In this document: one piece after another, positions 24,492 to 34,338 of the stretch
Position numbering within the stretch: position 1 is the first letter of the stretch
Layout: the number at the start of each line of letters is the position of its first letter
DNA from: Pectobacterium wasabiae CFBP 3304
GTDB lineage: Bacteria; Pseudomonadota; Gammaproteobacteria; Enterobacterales; Enterobacteriaceae
Direction of reading: 5' to 3'
NCBI RefSeq assembly: GCF_001742185.1
Contig: NZ_CP015750.1
Coordinates: forward strand, 2,976,001-3,040,000
DNA: 64,000 bases
Position numbers and translations under genes: made by a program
The notes under the pieces: model-generated
What the model was told of the DNA's origin: nothing
Database searches by the model: none
What the model saw: the letters and a program-made list of their open reading frames with translations, nothing else

Positions 24492-25534
24492 ATGACATGG
24501 CGTATCACGATAGGGTTTATAACAAATTTACTACTCAGTTTTACCGCTATGGCGGATGCGGGTATTGGGTTTCAACAAATAACGCTGGCTGATGGGGTTA
24601 ATAATAGGTCGTTGGATGTCGCCGTATTTTACCCTGCCTCGTCATCACAGCAGGCTACGATAATTGGTGAGAATGTTGTTTTTCCCGGTATTGCAGTGAG
24701 CAAAAGCGCTGCGCCTGAATCCGGTGAACATCCTTTGATTGTGGTTTCACACGGCTATGGTGGGAACTGGCTTAATCAGCTTTGGCTGGCGCAGGCGTTG
24801 GTTAAACAAGGCTATATTGTCGCCGCACCTAATCATCCTGGAACGACCTCTAAAGATATGCGTCTTGAGAACGCTCAGGCATTGTGGCAACGGCCTAAGG
24901 ATATCAGCCGCGTTATTACGGCATTACTTGCTACGCCGGAAAAAACGGGGCGAGTTGATGTGAAACGCATTGCCGCTGTCGGCCACTCGCTGGGAGGATG
25001 GACTGCACTTGAGCTTGCGGGGGGCGTTTCAGCACAGATCAATTTGAACGGGACTGCCTGATGCATGTCGGGCTGGCGTCCTGCAACGTTTATGAAAAGA
25101 TGCAGGTCGCAAAAAGTGCCTCATCGTGTGCGCAACTGGATAAGTCATTAGCGGATCCACGCATCAGCGCAGTAGTCTCGCTGGATATGGGGCTGGCAAG
25201 AGGGTTTACTGCGGAGAGTCTGGCTGCAATAAATATTCCTGTCTTGATTATGGCGGCCAGTTATCCCAATGAAGAACTACCCGCCGAGCTGGAATCTCAC
25301 TATCTGGTACAGAAACTGTCGTCAGTGCATTCAGCGTATAAAGAAATTGCTGACGCGACGCATTTTGGCTTCATGCAACTTTGTAAGCCGGGGGCTGTTG
25401 AGATCATCAACGCCGAGAATCCGGGAGACGGCATGATTTGCCTCGATGGCGGTGAACGCTCGCGTGAGCAGATTCATCAGGAAGTGGCAAAAGATATCAG
25501 TGACTTTCTTCAGGCAGCCTGGCGGAAGCCGTAG
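24492..25534 (+). pseudogene. Exported alpha/beta-hydrolase, frameshifted
   Basis: The first frame (24492-25061) has a signal peptide (MTWRITIGFITNLLLSFTAM), HPLIVVSHGYGG and the nucleophile elbow GHSLGGW. It stops at 25061. The second frame (ATG 25061, TGATG overlap) carries the lid and the catalytic His in ATHFGFMQ. The second frame also reads upstream without a stop as GGRFSTDQFERDCLMHVGLA, which continues the ...LELAGG of the first frame. The break sits at the G-run 25019-25024: one more G would give a single protein of about 347 residues of the dienelactone-hydrolase/PAF-acetylhydrolase-like type. Confidence 0.8.
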
Positions 25535-25988
25535 CCTGTTCCTGAAGTGGGTACTGACTACGCCAGACGCTGGGACTCACACCCGTTAGCCGCAAAAACT
25601 CGCGGTTGAAGTTTGATTTAGTCTGAAACCCACTTTCCAGCATGATATCCGTGATGCGTGCATCTGTTTGGCTGAGGAGGCGCTTGGCCTCCTCGATGCG
25701 GTATTCGTTCATCACCTGCGAGAAATTACGACCGTGAACACGGTTAATGGTTTCGGACAGGCGCCTGAGTGGGATTCCCATGCGTCTGCTCAGGCGCTGA
25801 AGCGTCATTCCCGGATCGGTGTATAGCGCATGAGTGCGGATGAAATTATCTAGCGCTTTTGCAAGCTGGTGCTCATCGTCTGTAGCGGGGGGCGCTTCCG
25901 GCTTCTGGCCCGGTGTAACGCTACGCTCAGCTTGCGGGCGTGCAGGTTCGTCTGATGATGCCGCGCAGCCGGAATAAACCCGGTAGCG
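25497..25988 (-). pseudogene. C-terminal half of an AraC-family regulator
   Basis: The ATG-started part (25808-25497, 103 residues) contains the AraC HTH: ITDIMLESGFQTKSNFNREF and FLRLTGVSPSVWR. The frame is open further upstream and reads ALDNFIRTHALYTDPGMTLQ, the normal beginning of the AraC domain, preceded by a Pro/Glu-rich linker and YRVYSG. No ATG is available there and the frame runs into mltC. The sensor half is therefore missing. It ends 38 bp inside the hydrolase pseudogene, convergent, so both look like a decaying pair. Confidence 0.7.
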
Positions 25989-26011
25989 CGGCGTTCTGTG
26001 GAGCAGGTGAA

Positions 26012-27085
26012 TTAGCGGCGATAATTTTTCTGTGCCGTACTCACTTTGTACAGGTAGCGACGTGATTCACCAGACGGGTGCTTCGTCGTCAGCGTTTGGT
26101 AGACATCGCTCGGTGACATATTGTTGATAATGCCCACGGCGCGATCTCGGTCGCTGGAGAAGACGCGCAATACACTGCCTGCACCACCGTTATACGCGGT
26201 GATGACGGCATAGCGCTTCGATGTCGGGTTCTCAATACCTGCCAGATAGCTGTTCTTCAGAATTGACAGATAAGCGGTGCCTGCATCGATATTTTGTTCT
26301 GGATCGAACAGATAGCTGCGGCTCGGTTGTCCCCATTTTCCTTTCATCTTGAAGACGTCGCGTCCTGCGCTGTGCTGCACCACCTGCATCAGGCCCAAGG
26401 CGTCGGAACGACTGACGGCGTAAGGGTTGAAGCTGGATTCTGTCTGCATAATCGCCAGAATCAGCGACTCTTCAATGCCGTAACGCTCAGAGGCTTTACG
26501 CACCAGCGGTAGATATTTATGTGCACGCTTGTCCAAGTGGTTAGGGACGAGCTGCATCGTGACCGACCAGATAACGTGCAGGCCGGAAGTTCGTTTTTGC
26601 AAACGGTTCTGGAGCAGATAATCCGCGAAGCTAGCCGCACGACCTTCCCAGCGGATCGCTTGTCCGGTGTTATCCAGCACCTGACCGTACAGCAGCGGTT
26701 CGCGGCTGATTTGGATATCGTTAGCGTCGGAATACAGGTCGGTATTACTGGCGTCATCGCCCATCAGCAGGGTGGTGATAATCGCCTGACGCAGGCTGGC
26801 GACGGAGTTGGTCGCTGAAAGCGTTTCGATCGTGATCGTGCCGGCATCAAAGTTGATGTGGCTACGCGTCTGATATTGATCGGTGTACTTAACGTAGTCT
26901 TTCGGACCAGCGATCAGAACTTCATTCATCCCCCAGATATTTTCGATGTTGTTGGCAAATTGCCCCATCAAAATATCGAAGGCATTGGTATCCTTGAGAA
27001 ACTCTTCGTCGTTGGTATTCCCTTTGTTTCCCGAACAGGAAACCAGCAGTGGTGCAATCACCAGCAGAGCTAATATTTTCTTCAT
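26012..27085 (-). CDS. mltC: Membrane-bound lytic murein transglycosylase C
   Basis: The lipoprotein has about 357 residues. Signal [17 protein letters not shown] places lipidation at Cys17. A DUF3393 region follows, then a SLT domain with the catalytic Glu in [13 protein letters not shown] and the YNGG motif. It cleaves peptidoglycan glycan strands to anhydro-muropeptides at the outer membrane. I take ATG 27085 as start since it begins the signal peptide. Order mutY-yggX-mltC is as in E. coli. Confidence 0.95.
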   Translation of the reverse strand: MKKILALLVIAPLLVSCSGNKGNTNDEEFLKDTNAFDILMGQFANNIENIWGMNEVLIAGPKDYVKYTDQYQTRSHINFDAGTITIETLSATNSVASLRQAIITTLLMGDDASNTDLYSDANDIQISREPLLYGQVLDNTGQAIRWEGRAASFADYLLQNRLQKRTSGLHVIWSVTMQLVPNHLDKRAHKYLPLVRKASERYGIEESLILAIMQTESSFNPYAVSRSDALGLMQVVQHSAGRDVFKMKGKWGQPSRSYLFDPEQNIDAGTAYLSILKNSYLAGIENPTSKRYAVITAYNGGAGSVLRVFSSDRDRAVGIINNMSPSDVYQTLTTKHPSGESRRYLYKVSTAQKNYRR

Positions 27086-27137
27086 ATAACAAGCCGTGTC
27101 GGAATAGGGACGTAAGCGGGCCCGAAAGCCCGCAATC

Positions 27138-27410
27138 TCAGTGGCTCGGAGGCGTATAGCCTTCGATGTGAACGTCCTTCCCTTCAAACAGGAACTTGAT
27201 CATTTCCTGTTCCAATAGCTTACGGTCGTCAACATTCATCATGCTGAGTTTCTTTTCGTTGATCAGCATGGTTTGCTTGGTTTGCCACTGCGCCCAAGCT
27301 TCTTTAGAAATTTCGTTATAGATGCGCTTGCCCAGATCGCCGGGATAGAGCTGGAAGTCCTGCCCTTCGGCGTCGCGTTGTAAAAAAGTACAAAAAATCG
27401 TTCTGCTCAT
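27138..27410 (-). CDS. yggX: Fe(2+)-trafficking protein YggX
   Basis: The 90-residue small protein starts [20 protein letters not shown], with the conserved Cys7, and contains [17 protein letters not shown]. It protects Fe-S clusters and is linked to MutY maintenance. It overlaps mutY by 4 nt (ATGA), so translation is coupled. Confidence 0.97.
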   Translation of the reverse strand: MSRTIFCTFLQRDAEGQDFQLYPGDLGKRIYNEISKEAWAQWQTKQTMLINEKKLSMMNVDDRKLLEQEMIKFLFEGKDVHIEGYTPPSH

Positions 27411-28513
27411 GCTTCTTCCTCATCAATTGCGCAGGCATTCAAATGTGTTGACTGCGGGTGAGCCAGCTCCCTCAGTAGGCGTTCTACTGGGGCGGCCAGT
27501 CCGACAGACGGCGGCTGCGCTAAGTTATACCAGAGACCTGCACCGTCATCCATGCAGGACCTGTTTTGTGAACGATCGTTCGGCGATACATTCAGCCAAA
27601 GTGGAACGATATCCAGATGAAAGTGGCTGAATGTGTGGCGGAACGCGACAAGCTGTTGCAATCCATCAGGATTCAGACCGCGTTGTTGCAGCCAGAGTTC
27701 CAATTCCTGACGTTCGCTGAACTGTGGGAAGCAAAATAGCCCGCCCCACAGACCCACGGTAGGGCGCTGTTGCAGCCAGACCTGAGAGTCCTGCTGCATC
27801 AGCAGGAACCAGCCCGTTTTTTCCGGCAGCGTCTGCTTCGGCTTCTTTCCGGGGTATTGTGCCCAACTGTGGTTGGCGTAAGCAATGCAACCCGTATTCA
27901 GAGGGCACAGTTCACATTTGGGGCGACTGCGGGTGCAAACCATTGCACCGAGATCCATCATCGCCTGATTAAACTGGCTGACGCCTTCGGCGGGTGTCAC
28001 ATCCTCACTGCGCGCCCACAGTTTCTTTTCGACTTCTTTCTTGCCCGGCCAGCCGTCAACGGCGTAGCAGCGTGCCAGCACGCGCTTCACGTTGCCGTCA
28101 AGAATCGGGAAATGCTGGCCGAGAGAGAGCGACAACACCGCGCCTGCGGTGGAACGTCCAACGCCTGGTAACGCCGCGACTTCATCAAAGGTGGTGGGGA
28201 AATCGCCACCGTGATGCGATACGATGGTCTGTGCGGCTTTGTGTAGATTACGCGCACGGGCGTAGTAGCCCAGCCCGGTCCATAGGTGGAGCACTTCATC
28301 CAGCGGTGCTGCCGCCAGTGCGTGCACGTTGGGAAAGCGTGCCATAAAGCGTTGGAAATAAGGAATAACCGTAGTGACCTGCGTTTGTTGCAACATCACT
28401 TCGGATAGCCATACTTTATAGGGAGTTTTCTCAAGCTGCCATGGCAGGGTTTTGCGGCCATAGCGTTGATACCAGTCCAGCACCTGATGGGCGAACTGTT
28501 GCGCTTGCATCAT
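27407..28513 (-). CDS. mutY: Adenine DNA glycosylase
   Basis: The 368-residue enzyme removes A mispaired with 8-oxoG. It has a helix-hairpin-helix [15 protein letters not shown] with the following catalytic Asp (LDGNVKR). The [4Fe-4S] ligands lie in [17 protein letters not shown], and a C-terminal NUDIX-like 8-oxoG domain follows. First gene of mutY-yggX-mltC, divergent from trmB. Confidence 0.97.
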   Translation of the reverse strand: MMQAQQFAHQVLDWYQRYGRKTLPWQLEKTPYKVWLSEVMLQQTQVTTVIPYFQRFMARFPNVHALAAAPLDEVLHLWTGLGYYARARNLHKAAQTIVSHHGGDFPTTFDEVAALPGVGRSTAGAVLSLSLGQHFPILDGNVKRVLARCYAVDGWPGKKEVEKKLWARSEDVTPAEGVSQFNQAMMDLGAMVCTRSRPKCELCPLNTGCIAYANHSWAQYPGKKPKQTLPEKTGWFLLMQQDSQVWLQQRPTVGLWGGLFCFPQFSERQELELWLQQRGLNPDGLQQLVAFRHTFSHFHLDIVPLWLNVSPNDRSQNRSCMDDGAGLWYNLAQPPSVGLAAPVERLLRELAHPQSTHLNACAIDEEEA

Positions 28514-28678
28514 AAAATGGGATCACTATCCGACAGGTAAAAAGTTTGACTGCGATTCCAGCACAGAGTGAATGTGCTGTAAACCGGAACTTTCCGAGGC
28601 AGTGGGCTTGCTAAACCGCGGTATCCTTGCATAATGCGCGTTTCCTTAATGTAATCGGACAGCAAGTAAGCACTCTTT

Positions 28679-29398
28679 ATGATTAACAACGTCATTTCAC
28701 CGGAATTTGATGAAAACGGGCGCCCGATGCGTCGTATTCGCAGTTTTGTCCGCCGTCAGGGGCGCTTGACCAATGGGCAACAGTTGGCGCTGGATAACTA
28801 CTGGCCGGTGATGGGTGTGGAATATCAGACCGAACAGGTAGATTTTAACGCGCTATTTGGTCGTGACGCGCCAGTGGTGCTGGAAATTGGTTTTGGGATG
28901 GGGGCATCGCTGGTGACGATGGCGGCGCAGCATCCTGAACAGAACTTCCTCGGTATTGAAGTTCACCTGCCGGGCGTGGGGGCGTGTCTTGCTTCCGCAC
29001 AGGAAGCGGGGATCGGTAATCTGCGCGTGATGTGTCACGATGCGCTTGAAGTGTTGATGAAGATGATCCCCGATGGTTCACTATCCATGGTCCAGCTCTT
29101 CTTTCCTGACCCGTGGCACAAAGCCCGCCATAATAAACGTCGTATCGTGCAGGTGCCATTCGTCGAATTGGTACAGAGTAAGCTGAAAGTTGGCGGTGTG
29201 TTCCATATGGCAACCGACTGGGAACCTTATGCGCAACACATGCTCGAAGTGATGACGTCTGTCGCTGAGTACCGTAATCTTTCCGATAATAATGAGTACG
29301 TTGTGCGGCCGGAGTCCCGTCCGCTGACGAAATTTGAAGCACGCGGCCAGCGTTTGGGGCATGGCGTGTGGGATCTGATGTTTGAGAGGATAAAATAA
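28679..29398 (+). CDS. trmB: tRNA (guanine-N7)-methyltransferase
   Basis: The 239-residue SAM enzyme makes m7G46 in tRNA. It has [15 protein letters not shown] (SAM site), [16 protein letters not shown] and a C-terminal [17 protein letters not shown]. It is divergent from mutY, and yggL starts 1 nt after its stop. Confidence 0.97.
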   Translation: MINNVISPEFDENGRPMRRIRSFVRRQGRLTNGQQLALDNYWPVMGVEYQTEQVDFNALFGRDAPVVLEIGFGMGASLVTMAAQHPEQNFLGIEVHLPGVGACLASAQEAGIGNLRVMCHDALEVLMKMIPDGSLSMVQLFFPDPWHKARHNKRRIVQVPFVELVQSKLKVGGVFHMATDWEPYAQHMLEVMTSVAEYRNLSDNNEYVVRPESRPLTKFEARGQRLGHGVWDLMFERIK

Positions 29399-29399
29399 A

Positions 29400-29744
29400 A
29401 TGGCACAAGCTCGTAGCCGTCGTTTGCGTAAAAAGCTTCACATTGATGAGTTTCAGGAATTAGGTTTTTCGGTCAGCTTCCGCTTTCCAGAAGGCACTGG
29501 CGTGGAAGACATCGATAAGCTGATGGATAAGTTCGTCGACGACGTCATTGAACCACAAGGGCTGGCATTTGAAGGCAGCGGTTATTTGCTCTGGGAAGGT
29601 CTGGTCTGTCTGCAAAAAATCGGTCACTGCACCGAAGAGCATCGTCAACTGGTGAGCCGCTGGTTGGAAGAGCAGAAACTGACGGACGTGAAAGTCAGCA
29701 ACCTGTTCGATATCTGGTGGGATCTGCCAGAACACCTGCTGTAA
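29400..29744 (+). CDS. yggL: YggL family protein (DUF469)
   Basis: The 114-residue protein starts MAQARSRRLRKKLHIDEFQE and ends LFDIWWDLPEHLL, standard for YggL. It has been linked to the 50S ribosomal subunit. Co-transcribed with trmB. Confidence 0.95.
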   Translation: MAQARSRRLRKKLHIDEFQELGFSVSFRFPEGTGVEDIDKLMDKFVDDVIEPQGLAFEGSGYLLWEGLVCLQKIGHCTEEHRQLVSRWLEEQKLTDVKVSNLFDIWWDLPEHLL

Positions 29745-29858
29745 TCCTTGGTCTTATCAAGGCATGCCTGAGCTGATTTTGGCTCAGGCGTTATCCGCCT
29801 CCTCAACGGGCGGATTGCCGCTCTCTCGCCACTGCCGTTGTTTTCTTCAGGAGAAAAT

Positions 29859-30572
29859 ATGTCGCGTAAAATGACCTTGGGTTTGTTGATGTTGCTGTCC
29901 TGGCAAACGCAGGCGGCTTACCAGTGCAACGTGAATCCGCAGGACGACATCATTATCAGTCCGCAACAGGTACAGATCGTGGGTGCCAGCGGCAATTTAC
30001 AACTTTCCCCGCAGGGCGATATCGTCCGTAACGGGACGCCATTGACCCTGAACGCTGAACAGCGCCAGAAATCCAAAGCCTATCAGGCGGATTTACGCCA
30101 GCAACTGCCGTGGATCGACCAAGGGGCGCAGCAACATCTTGAAAAAGCACGAGTCGCACTGGATAAAGTCATCGTGCAGGAGCTTGGCAGCGACAGTAAT
30201 GTGCGCAATCGTCTGACCACGCTGGATAAACAGCTTAAACAGCAGATGAACCGTATTATCGAACACCGCAGTGATGGCCTGACGTTCCACCATCAGGCGA
30301 TCAAGCAGGTTGAGCAAGATGGCAAGCAAATCGTGCAGCAAAGCATGGGCGGCGTCTTGCAGGACAGCCTGAACGAAATGGGCGTAAAACAGATGTCCAG
30401 CGGCGGCAACCCGCTACAGGCGATGATGGGCAACCTCGGCGGTTTGCAGAAAGCGATTCAGGCCGAATGGAACAATCAGGAACTGGAGTTCCAGCGCTTT
30501 GGTAATGATGTATGTAGCCGCGTCACGTCGTTGGAAAACCAGCGCAAGGGCCTGTTGCAGTCGTTGAAGTAA
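29859..30572 (+). CDS. yggN: YggN family exported protein (DUF2884)
   Basis: The product has 237 residues from ATG 29859 (CAGGAGAAAAT upstream). Signal peptide MSRKMTLGLLMLLSWQTQAA is cleaved near AYQCN. The rest is Gln-rich and helical (QQLPWIDQGAQQHLEKARVA), with two Cys. Periplasmic, function unknown. Follows yggL as in E. coli. Confidence 0.92.
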   Translation: MSRKMTLGLLMLLSWQTQAAYQCNVNPQDDIIISPQQVQIVGASGNLQLSPQGDIVRNGTPLTLNAEQRQKSKAYQADLRQQLPWIDQGAQQHLEKARVALDKVIVQELGSDSNVRNRLTTLDKQLKQQMNRIIEHRSDGLTFHHQAIKQVEQDGKQIVQQSMGGVLQDSLNEMGVKQMSSGGNPLQAMMGNLGGLQKAIQAEWNNQELEFQRFGNDVCSRVTSLENQRKGLLQSLK

Positions 30573-30620
30573 GCGCACAGCACATCGACAAACATTGCAG
30601 TACATCTGTAAACATTAAAG

Positions 30621-30646
30621 AAAACCGGGCGATGCCCGGTTTTTTG
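30621..30646. terminator. Bidirectional terminator between yggN and tas
   Basis: AACCGGGC-GAT-GCCCGGTT is followed by TTTTG on the plus strand and preceded by AAAGAA. It lies between convergent genes. Confidence 0.85.
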
Positions 30647-30649
30647 CGT

Positions 30650-31711
30650 TTACGGTGCCGGGAACGTGAAGCGGCGGTGGATGGTTTCCAGTTCGTCAAG
30701 GATCTCGCCGTCCAGCGTCAGGTTCTGGCTATCGAGGTTGGTTTGCAACTGCTCCAGTGTGGTCGCACCCAGTAGTGTACTCGCGACGAACGGCTGTTGA
30801 CGCACAAACGCCAATGCCATTTGCGCCGGGTTCAAACCGTGTTTCTGTGCCAGTGCCACGTACTCAGCAACCGCTGCCTGAGCCTGTGGGCCGGTATAAC
30901 GTGTGAAGCGACTGAATAGCGTATTACGTGCGTCAGCGGGTTTTGCACCATTCAGATACTTACCCGTCAGCGTACCGAACGCCAGCGATGAATAGGCGAG
31001 AAGTTCCACGCCCTCATGCTGACTGATTTCTGCCAGACCAACTTCAAAACTGCGGTTCAGCAGACTATAGGGATTTTGGATCGATACGATACGTGGCAGA
31101 TCGTGTTTTTCCGCCAAATTCAGGTAACGCATCACACCCCATGGGGTTTCGTTGGACACGCCGATATAGCGGATCTTACCGGCACGCACCTGTTCATTCA
31201 GTGCTTCCAGCGTTTCCAGCAGCGTTACTACCGGTTTGTCGTCGGTATATTGCGGTTTGTCATCAGTATATTGATAGTTCAGCTTGCCAAAGCAGTTGGT
31301 CTGGCGCTGTGGCCAATGCAACTGGTAGAGATCGATATAGTCAGTATTCAGGCGTTGCAGGCTGGCATCCAGCGCTGCGCGGATGTTTTTTCTGTCCAGC
31401 GCCTGCTGTGGGCGAATGCTGTGATCGTTGCCGCGCACAGGGCCTGAGACTTTACTCGCCACAATCAATTTCTCGCGTCCGCCACGAGACTTCAGCCAGG
31501 ACCCGATATAGCTCTCGGTTAACCCTTGTGTTTCCGGGCGTGGAGGAACGGCGTACATTTCTGCTGTGTCAATCAGGTTAACACCTGCGGCAATGGCGTG
31601 ATCTAACTGGGCATGAGCGTCTGCTTCGCTGTTCTGTTCGCCAAAGGTCATCGTACCAAGACCCAGCACGCTCACTTCTAAAGAACTATGGGGAATACGG
31701 TGATATTGCAT
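30650..31711 (-). CDS. tas: NADP(H)-dependent aldo-keto reductase Tas
   Basis: The 353-residue protein is close to E. coli Tas (346). It has NLIDTAEMY (catalytic Asp/Tyr), IVASKVSG (Lys) and LYQLHWPQ (His), plus the C-terminal cofactor segment VASTLLGATT. Seven extra residues come from a tandem QYTDDKP repeat encoded at 31232-31273. A cytosolic reductase; in E. coli tas can complement tyrosine auxotrophy. Confidence 0.94.
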   Translation of the reverse strand: MQYHRIPHSSLEVSVLGLGTMTFGEQNSEADAHAQLDHAIAAGVNLIDTAEMYAVPPRPETQGLTESYIGSWLKSRGGREKLIVASKVSGPVRGNDHSIRPQQALDRKNIRAALDASLQRLNTDYIDLYQLHWPQRQTNCFGKLNYQYTDDKPQYTDDKPVVTLLETLEALNEQVRAGKIRYIGVSNETPWGVMRYLNLAEKHDLPRIVSIQNPYSLLNRSFEVGLAEISQHEGVELLAYSSLAFGTLTGKYLNGAKPADARNTLFSRFTRYTGPQAQAAVAEYVALAQKHGLNPAQMALAFVRQQPFVASTLLGATTLEQLQTNLDSQNLTLDGEILDELETIHRRFTFPAP

Positions 31712-31916
31712 TGCCAGCTTCCTTATGTCTGAAAATAGCAGGCGTATTTCCCGTCATCTCCGCATGATTTGCTGCGATTCCAATGAGTTTGGGAAGACAC
31801 ACCTGAATTCGACTATAAACGAAGCCGTGGCGGGTGGGGAAGTCTCTTCTGTTATCCTTTTCGGATTATTCTCGATGATGCCGTCCGATGTAGAGCGTTT
31901 CGAGCTGACCGCCATC

Positions 31917-32135
31917 TTAGCGCTGCACGATCTGGGAAATCTGGTCGCTGTTGATTTGTTTCTGATTACCTTGCTCATCGGTATAGCTGAGCAGCCCGGT
32001 ATCTTTATCTAACACAGGTTTCCCCTGTGTCAGGAGCATTTGCCCCTCTTTTGTCGCCATCACGTAGTCACTGGAGCAGCCCGCAAGGGGGAATAATAGT
32101 GCCAGTGTTATTGCCATTTTCAGCCGTATTTTCAT
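31917..32135 (-). CDS. ygdR: YgdI/YgdR family lipoprotein (DUF903)
   Basis: The 72-residue protein has lipobox LAGC (Cys20) after [20 protein letters not shown]. The SH3-like DUF903 body [20 protein letters not shown] ends [14 protein letters not shown] small lipoprotein of unknown role near tas, as in E. coli. Confidence 0.92.
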   Translation of the reverse strand: MKIRLKMAITLALLFPLAGCSSDYVMATKEGQMLLTQGKPVLDKDTGLLSYTDEQGNQKQINSDQISQIVQR

Positions 32136-32244
32136 TGTATTAACCCATAAAGAAATCTAACGCTTAAGGTGAGTCTAGCAAATGGTCGTGTGGGATAACG
32201 TAGGAATAATGGAAAAAATGCATTTGGAAGGTATTAATTATGCA

Positions 32245-32937
32245 TCACTCGACCTGCATAAAGTGGCGGGCCAGCAGTGGTGCAGTAAAGGTTTTCTTCA
32301 AATAGAACCCGCGTGGTAGGGTCAAAATCGGTTGACCAAATTCGCCAATCGCCTCTGTTAATGCCCGGCTATTTGCCGCCTTGGGGCGTAATTGCAACAC
32401 TTCACCATGTCGGGCGGTGATGCTTTCTACCCTGCCAAGCACGATCAGATCCATCAATTCTTCCCAATCACAGCGTAGTTGCTCTTCTTCTTCTTCATTG
32501 GGGCTCCACATCAGTGGTGTACCAATACGGCGTTCCCCCAGCGGAATGTGACGCGAGCCTTCCACCGGGATCCACAGTACCCGGGCGAGCTTATGCCGCA
32601 CATGACTGCTTTCCCACGTTACGCCGCTGTTGCCTGTCAACGGTGCGACACAGACGAAGGTGGTTTCCAGCGGTTTGCCCTGTTCATCAATAGGGATAGT
32701 TTTTAGCTCAATGCCAATGTCAGGAAAATCCTGCTCGGGTTTACTGCCTGCGCTTGCGCCCAGAAAACGTTCCAGCAACATGCCAATCCAGCCTTTATCA
32801 CGTTTCAGGTTGGCGGGAAGGGGGAGGCGGGCGATGTCCGCTAATTCCGCGAGATTATAACTCGCGAGGGATTGCGCACGTTCCAGCAAGGCTTGTTCAT
32901 TTTGTGGTGCTGTGGCGTGAACCGAGGGTGAATTCAT
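32245..32937 (-). CDS. mutH: DNA mismatch repair endonuclease MutH
   Basis: The 230-residue enzyme nicks the unmethylated strand at hemimethylated GATC when activated by MutL. The catalytic pattern is D in [12 protein letters not shown] (D-x6-E-x-K). I use ATG 32937 ([12 protein letters not shown]), which gives the usual family length. The longer frame to 33114 adds 59 unrelated residues. Divergent from rppH across a 696-bp gap. Confidence 0.95.
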   Translation of the reverse strand: MNSPSVHATAPQNEQALLERAQSLASYNLAELADIARLPLPANLKRDKGWIGMLLERFLGASAGSKPEQDFPDIGIELKTIPIDEQGKPLETTFVCVAPLTGNSGVTWESSHVRHKLARVLWIPVEGSRHIPLGERRIGTPLMWSPNEEEEEQLRCDWEELMDLIVLGRVESITARHGEVLQLRPKAANSRALTEAIGEFGQPILTLPRGFYLKKTFTAPLLARHFMQVE

Positions 32938-33633
32938 AGGGGATAGCTCGATGTTTTTCCGCTCAAAAAAAATACAATAAATGCAAAAGACAAATACATA
33001 GCCTGCAAGGTTGTGGAGAGAAACAATAATAGCATGATTCGTAGCGTTTTTTTTCAGTGTGACGGCGATCACTGAATGCGGTTTTGCAAACTGTGCACGT
33101 ATAGCCACCGACAATAAACAGGATTTTACACTAGGTTATCCACAGATATCTTGGATAACCCACATAAACATGAATTACTGGTTCCATTTACAGCCTTGAC
33201 TCCCGGCCTTTTTGCTGTGTTTGCCTATTTATTGCCTGAGTTTGAGACATTCCCTGTGGATAAAATCGGCATAGTGCGATCTTTCGCCAATCTTGCATTG
33301 GGTGCCATTTGAACAAAAATTAAGGGGGCGTTTTTTTGGTTGAAATGGTTCGTAATTAAATGAATAAAAAGCACTATTTTTTAATTTTCAGTAATATTTT
33401 TTCTTCATGAAAAATGAGTTTCACTCACTTCTTCATGGGTTCTGCACAAAGATGTCCACAGAAAAAGTGAATAAACTGCGGGTTCTGGTCTTCACATGTT
33501 TATAACTTTGATCTTATCTGTGGGTTATCTTACTTTTATTCGTGTCACATGCTTTCTAAGCAGTGGTTTACCGCCTGACGGGAGTGTGAAACAATCGGGT
33601 TATCTTTGCATTGATGTTTATTGAGGTAGTCCG
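32938..33633. promoter_or_regulatory. mutH-rppH intergenic region with DnaA boxes
   Basis: The 696-bp AT-rich gap holds two perfect DnaA boxes: TTATCCACA (33136-33144) and its inverse TGTGGATAA (33255-33263). Near-matches follow (TGTCCACA near 33453 and GTGGGTTATC near 33520). No gene is visible. Divergent promoters for mutH and rppH must lie here. DnaA binding is inferred. Confidence 0.6.
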
Positions 33634-34338
33634 GTGATCGATGATGATGGCTACCGCCCAAACGTTGGTATTGTAATTTGTAATCGGCAGGGGCAGGTGA
33701 TGTGGGCCCGGCGCTATGGTCAGCACTCATGGCAATTTCCGCAGGGGGGAATTAACCCCGGAGAAAGTCCCGAGCAAGCGATGTTCCGCGAACTGTTTGA
33801 GGAAGTCGGGTTAAGAAAAAAGGATGTGCGCGTGTTGGCATCTACCCGTAACTGGTTACGCTATAAATTACCAAAGCGTTTGGTGCGTTGGGATACAAAA
33901 CCGGTCTGTATCGGCCAAAAGCAGAAATGGTTTTTGCTACAGTTGATGTGTAATGAGTCGGATATCAATATGCAGAGCAGCGGCACGCCGGAATTTGATG
34001 GCTGGCGCTGGGTGAGTTACTGGTATCCGGTACGTCAGGTCGTCTCTTTTAAGCGAGATGTGTATCGTCGCGTGATGAAGGAATTTATCAACCCGGTGAT
34101 CCTGCTTCAGGAGAGTGTCGCGGCTCGTATGGCACCCCCCCACCCGGTCCCCGGCGGAAAAGAGGGTAATTCAGGCACATTATGCTCACGCGCTTGCGAG
34201 AAATTGTCGAAAATGTTGCGGCAACGGCCCGCCTTAGTGATGCGCTGGACATTCTGGTCAATGAGACCTGTCAGGCTATGGACACGGAAGTCTGTTCCAT
34301 TTATCTGGCCGATCACGATCGGCAATGTTATTACCTGA
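33634..34338 (+). CDS. rppH: RNA pyrophosphohydrolase RppH, C-terminus frameshifted
   Basis: Residues 1-167 match E. coli RppH closely. The Nudix box [20 protein letters not shown] is followed by VGL. It converts 5'-triphosphate RNA to monophosphate and so starts RNase E decay. After MA167 a run of seven C (34135-34141) shifts the frame, and the product runs to 234 residues, overlapping ptsP by 157 nt. With one more C (or two fewer) it would read ...GPRRKRG and stop at 34169, giving the normal length of about 178. The tail as written is not family-like. ptsP follows as in E. coli. Confidence 0.9.
   Translation: MIDDDGYRPNVGIVICNRQGQVMWARRYGQHSWQFPQGGINPGESPEQAMFRELFEEVGLRKKDVRVLASTRNWLRYKLPKRLVRWDTKPVCIGQKQKWFLLQLMCNESDINMQSSGTPEFDGWRWVSYWYPVRQVVSFKRDVYRRVMKEFINPVILLQESVAARMAPPHPVPGGKEGNSGTLCSRACEKLSKMLRQRPALVMRWTFWSMRPVRLWTRKSVPFIWPITIGNVIT

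Noticed and set aside
24492..25534. Two separate genes for the hydrolase halves, or programmed frameshifting
   Set aside because: The nucleophile and the His are in different frames, and the second frame continues upstream of its ATG in family-like sequence; no slippery-site plus pseudoknot was seen. Decay or a homopolymer error is simpler.
31725..32012. 95-residue plus-strand frame
   Set aside because: Antisense to the YgdR-like lipoprotein and its surroundings.
32938..33114. N-terminal extension of MutH by 59 residues
   Set aside because: The extra part is not family-like and the ATG at 32937 gives the normal length.
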